From: an uncultured Muribaculaceae bacterium
GTDB taxonomy: Bacteria > Bacteroidota > Bacteroidia > Bacteroidales > Muribaculaceae
Length of the DNA stretch: 64,000 nt
Direction: 5' to 3'
Assembly: GCA_910578385.1 (NCBI GenBank)
Contig: CAJTQV010000012.1
Coordinates: forward strand, 46,095-110,094
The notes under the pieces are model-generated. The model had not been told where the DNA came from. It did not search any database and saw nothing but the letters and a program-made list of their open reading frames with translations. Shown in pieces: positions 61,989 to 64,000 of the stretch. The translations under genes were made by a program, and so were the position numbers. Numbering within the stretch: position 1 is the stretch's first letter; each line of letters starts with the position of its first letter.

Positions 61989-63032
61989 ATGTCAGAAACA
62001 AGAAAACCCCGCATTTTCATCATATATACCGGCGGCACAATCGGTATGGTGGAGAATGCACAGAATCAACTTGTGCCGTTCGATTTCAACCATCTTATCG
62101 ACAACGTGCCCAAGATTGGCCGTCTCGGTTATGAGATTGGAAATTATCAGTTTCCGCAGCCTATCGACTCAAGCAATATGAATCCCGCATACTGGGGACA
62201 GATTGTGAAAGCAATAGCCGACAACTATGATGACTACGACGGATTTGTCATACTGCATGGTACTGACACAATGGCCTACACGGCCTCCGCTCTCTCTTTC
62301 ATGCTTGAGAATCTGCGCAAGCCGGTGGTCATCACCGGCTCCCAGCTTCCTATCGGCGCCACCCGTCAGGATGGTACTGAGAATCTCATCACAGCCCTTC
62401 AGCTTGCGGCTGAGAAAGATCCCGAAACGGGTGAGCCAATGATTCAGGAAGTGGTCATCTCGTTCGAGAATCATCTTGTGCGGGGTAACCGCAGCACCAA
62501 GAAAAGCTCTACCAACTTCAATGCCTTCAAAAGCTATAACTATCCGGATCTGGGAGCAATGGACCTGCACCTCACATTCAACAAACCGTACCTTCTGAGG
62601 CCGGTTGTTAATGAGCCGCTGGCTCCACAGTATGCCATGGACACAAACATCCTGGTTCTTTTCTTATATCCCGGTATCACACAGGATGTGGTCAAGGCGC
62701 AGCTGTCAACTCCGGGCATAAAGGCAGTGGTGCTCCGCACGTTCGGAGCCGGAAACGCACCGACGGAACAATGGTTTCTCGACGCACTTGGCGATGCGGT
62801 GAAAAAGGGCATTATAGTGCTCAATATCACTCAGTGTGTCAATGGTGGCGATGAGCAGAAGAGATACCGTACCGGCGATCTGATGGCTCGCCTTGGTGTC
62901 ACATCGGGCAGCGATATGACAGTCGAAGCAGGAATCACAAAACTTATGTACCTTCTCGGCAAAGGATTACCGCCAGATCAGGTGAGACAGTATCTCCAGA
63001 CCGACATGGTCGGAGAGTTGACCGAATCATGA
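61989..63032 (+). CDS. ansA: L-asparaginase, type I (cytosolic)
   Basis: Hydrolyses asparagine to aspartate and ammonia. The 347-residue protein has the two catalytic threonine motifs: IIYTGGTIGM at the N-terminus and VILHGTDTMAYTASAL near residue 90, with ITGSQLPIGATRQDG after it. There is no signal peptide, so it should be the cytosolic type I enzyme. It ends the amide-catabolism block. Confidence 0.95.
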   Translation: MSETRKPRIFIIYTGGTIGMVENAQNQLVPFDFNHLIDNVPKIGRLGYEIGNYQFPQPIDSSNMNPAYWGQIVKAIADNYDDYDGFVILHGTDTMAYTASALSFMLENLRKPVVITGSQLPIGATRQDGTENLITALQLAAEKDPETGEPMIQEVVISFENHLVRGNRSTKKSSTNFNAFKSYNYPDLGAMDLHLTFNKPYLLRPVVNEPLAPQYAMDTNILVLFLYPGITQDVVKAQLSTPGIKAVVLRTFGAGNAPTEQWFLDALGDAVKKGIIVLNITQCVNGGDEQKRYRTGDLMARLGVTSGSDMTVEAGITKLMYLLGKGLPPDQVRQYLQTDMVGELTES

Positions 63033-63070
63033 GTCAAGGCGCGTAGCGTCGCGAAATCCAGCCATTTATA

Positions 63071-63118
63071 AAAATTCCCACGTTCAGAAGCCCGCAAACT
63101 TCTGAACGTGGGAATTTT
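63071..63118 (+). terminator. Terminator after ansA
   Basis: A 20-bp perfect stem (63071-63090 with 63099-63118), 8-nt loop, T6 run at the end. Confidence 0.9.
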
Positions 63119-63264
63119 TTATGATATCTTGCTTCGGTTTAGACGTGTGGAAAAGGTGAGACATGATAAACCGGTTGTCAATGATTCTATGCGGTTTTGT
63201 CGTGAAATGACGTTTTATTCTCACAATGGTTTGATTTCTCACTCGCTTTAACTAAAAACCATTT

Positions 63265-63896
63265 ATGATGAAAAATTTTTACGTACATTTGTTATTGTCG
63301 GCAGTGGCGTTCCCCATGTCGGCTGAGTATGCCACACCGGGTGACGGCAGAACCTATACGCTCGAATCGCTTAGTGCCCAATCGAATCCCTTCCGCTCAA
63401 AGTGTACGGTGAGGGCAACGTCATGGAGGGTAACAAGTGGGGACCATGCTCCGTGGGCAGTTCGATTGTAAATTTCGGCAAGACTGACGACCCTCTGTCC
63501 GATGATTATAATCCGGGTAACAACATTTTCCGCAACAACACGCATACAACTGCCTCAGGTCAGGTTGTGGCTTGCGATTTCTGCAATCAGACAAAAGAGA
63601 CGGTATATGCCCAGGGCAATACATGGAACGATGCCGAGACAGCAGCCGAAGCGAGTGCCACTATTTTCGGAAGCAATTATAATGCGGCCTATGGACCTAT
63701 AATATTTGACCCTGTTCATGGTCAATCGGGCGTGAAGGAAATCAATGCTCCTGCTTCTTTCCCGACAGAAGGAAACATCACTGTCTGCACTCTTGCCGGC
63801 GTGAAGGTCTTTGAAGGTGAAGCTGCATCTTTCAATAAGGGCTCTTTGCGTGGAGGAGCTTATATCGTGAATGGTGTGACAATGATTCTTAATTGA
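63265..63896 (+). pseudogene. Decayed secreted protein with type IX secretion tail
   Basis: The first frame (from 63265) encodes a signal peptide (LLLSAVAFPMSA) and the mature start TPGDGRTYTLESLSAQ, then runs into a nonsense tail and stops at 63471. A different frame, open from about 63375 to 63896, encodes VYGEGNVMEGNKW, repeated Asn/Gly-rich turns typical of a right-handed beta-helix end, and a sorting-domain-like C-terminus (VCTLAGVKVFEGEA, SLRGGAYIVNGVTM). Together they look like the two ends of one larger secreted protein joined out of frame after an internal deletion. A single frameshift in a short protein is the alternative. Confidence 0.65.
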
Positions 63897-63945
63897 CATC
63901 TGCAGTAAACCGGCATTCCTTAGGAAAGCCGGGCATATGACAAAC

Positions 63946-63984
63946 GAGGCTGTCTAACAATCAAAGTTAGGCAGTCTCTTTTTT
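63946..63984 (+). terminator. Terminator at the right edge
   Basis: GAGGCTGTCTAAC (63946-63958) pairs with GTTAGGCAGTCTC (63966-63978) through 13 positions including two G-U pairs, followed by T6. It lies 50 nt after the decayed gene. Confidence 0.8.
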
Positions 63985-64000
63985 AGATTTAATATTGAGA

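Overview
The window looks like a chromosomal segment of a Bacteroidales bacterium, most probably a member of the Muribaculaceae. The family-level call is an inference. It rests on a FeoA-FeoB fusion, an LpxC-FabZ fusion, a serine palmitoyltransferase, a Na+-pumping methylmalonyl-CoA decarboxylase operon, proteins with type IX secretion tails, and promoters of the Bacteroidetes TTTG-N19/20-TAnnTTTG type. I see no rRNA, tRNA, CRISPR array, insertion sequence or prophage. Most genes are core metabolism and housekeeping; the accessory material is small and scattered.

Layout. 1-592: start of an MFS transporter leaving the left edge. 0.7-7.4 kb (minus): a TPR protein, gyrA and clpC. 7.5-8.3 kb: a four-helix-bundle (S23-like) gene whose 3' side faces two head-to-head arrays of 9-bp repeats. 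8.5-17.5 kb (minus): feoAB, an S9 peptidase lipoprotein, a YgiQ radical SAM protein and uvrB. 17.6-21 kb (plus): tpiA, a SPOR protein, folE, an MNT/HEPN pair and an HdeD-like protein. 21.2-28.5 kb (minus): a carboxyltransferase with two biotin domains, rpmE, ettA, def, two small membrane proteins, and a membrane protein / ECF sigma / ferredoxin operon. 28.7-37.5 kb (plus): citD-citE-citF-citX-citCG, then aconitase and NADP isocitrate dehydrogenase. 37.6-39.9 kb (minus): an NfnAB-like transhydrogenase. 40-45.5 kb: a lipoprotein, dnaK, spt and an IS1096-passenger-like protein. 46.2-50.6 kb (minus): mce-mmdA-mmdD-mmdC-mmdB. 50.9-54.1 kb (plus): lpxD, lpxC/fabZ, lpxA. 54.2-63.9 kb: an SDR/zinc-ribbon fusion and membrane protein (minus), then a NUDIX hydrolase, a secreted thiol protein, glutaminase, an MFS permease, asparaginase and a decayed secreted protein (plus).

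How the genes fit together. Citrate can be cleaved by citrate lyase to acetate and oxaloacetate, or sent through aconitase and IDH to 2-oxoglutarate and NADPH. The neighbouring NfnAB could exchange electrons between NAD(P)H and ferredoxin. The biotin-dependent decarboxylases link oxaloacetate/pyruvate and succinate/propionate metabolism to a sodium gradient. Glutaminase, asparaginase and the permease between them form an amide amino acid catabolism block.

The least explained signals are the short-period (9-10 bp) degenerate tandem arrays at gene ends, above all the inverted pair beside the four-helix-bundle gene. Others are the doubled biotin domain, the CitC-CitG fusion, the near-leaderless uvrB promoter, and a small membrane protein / sigma / ferredoxin module.
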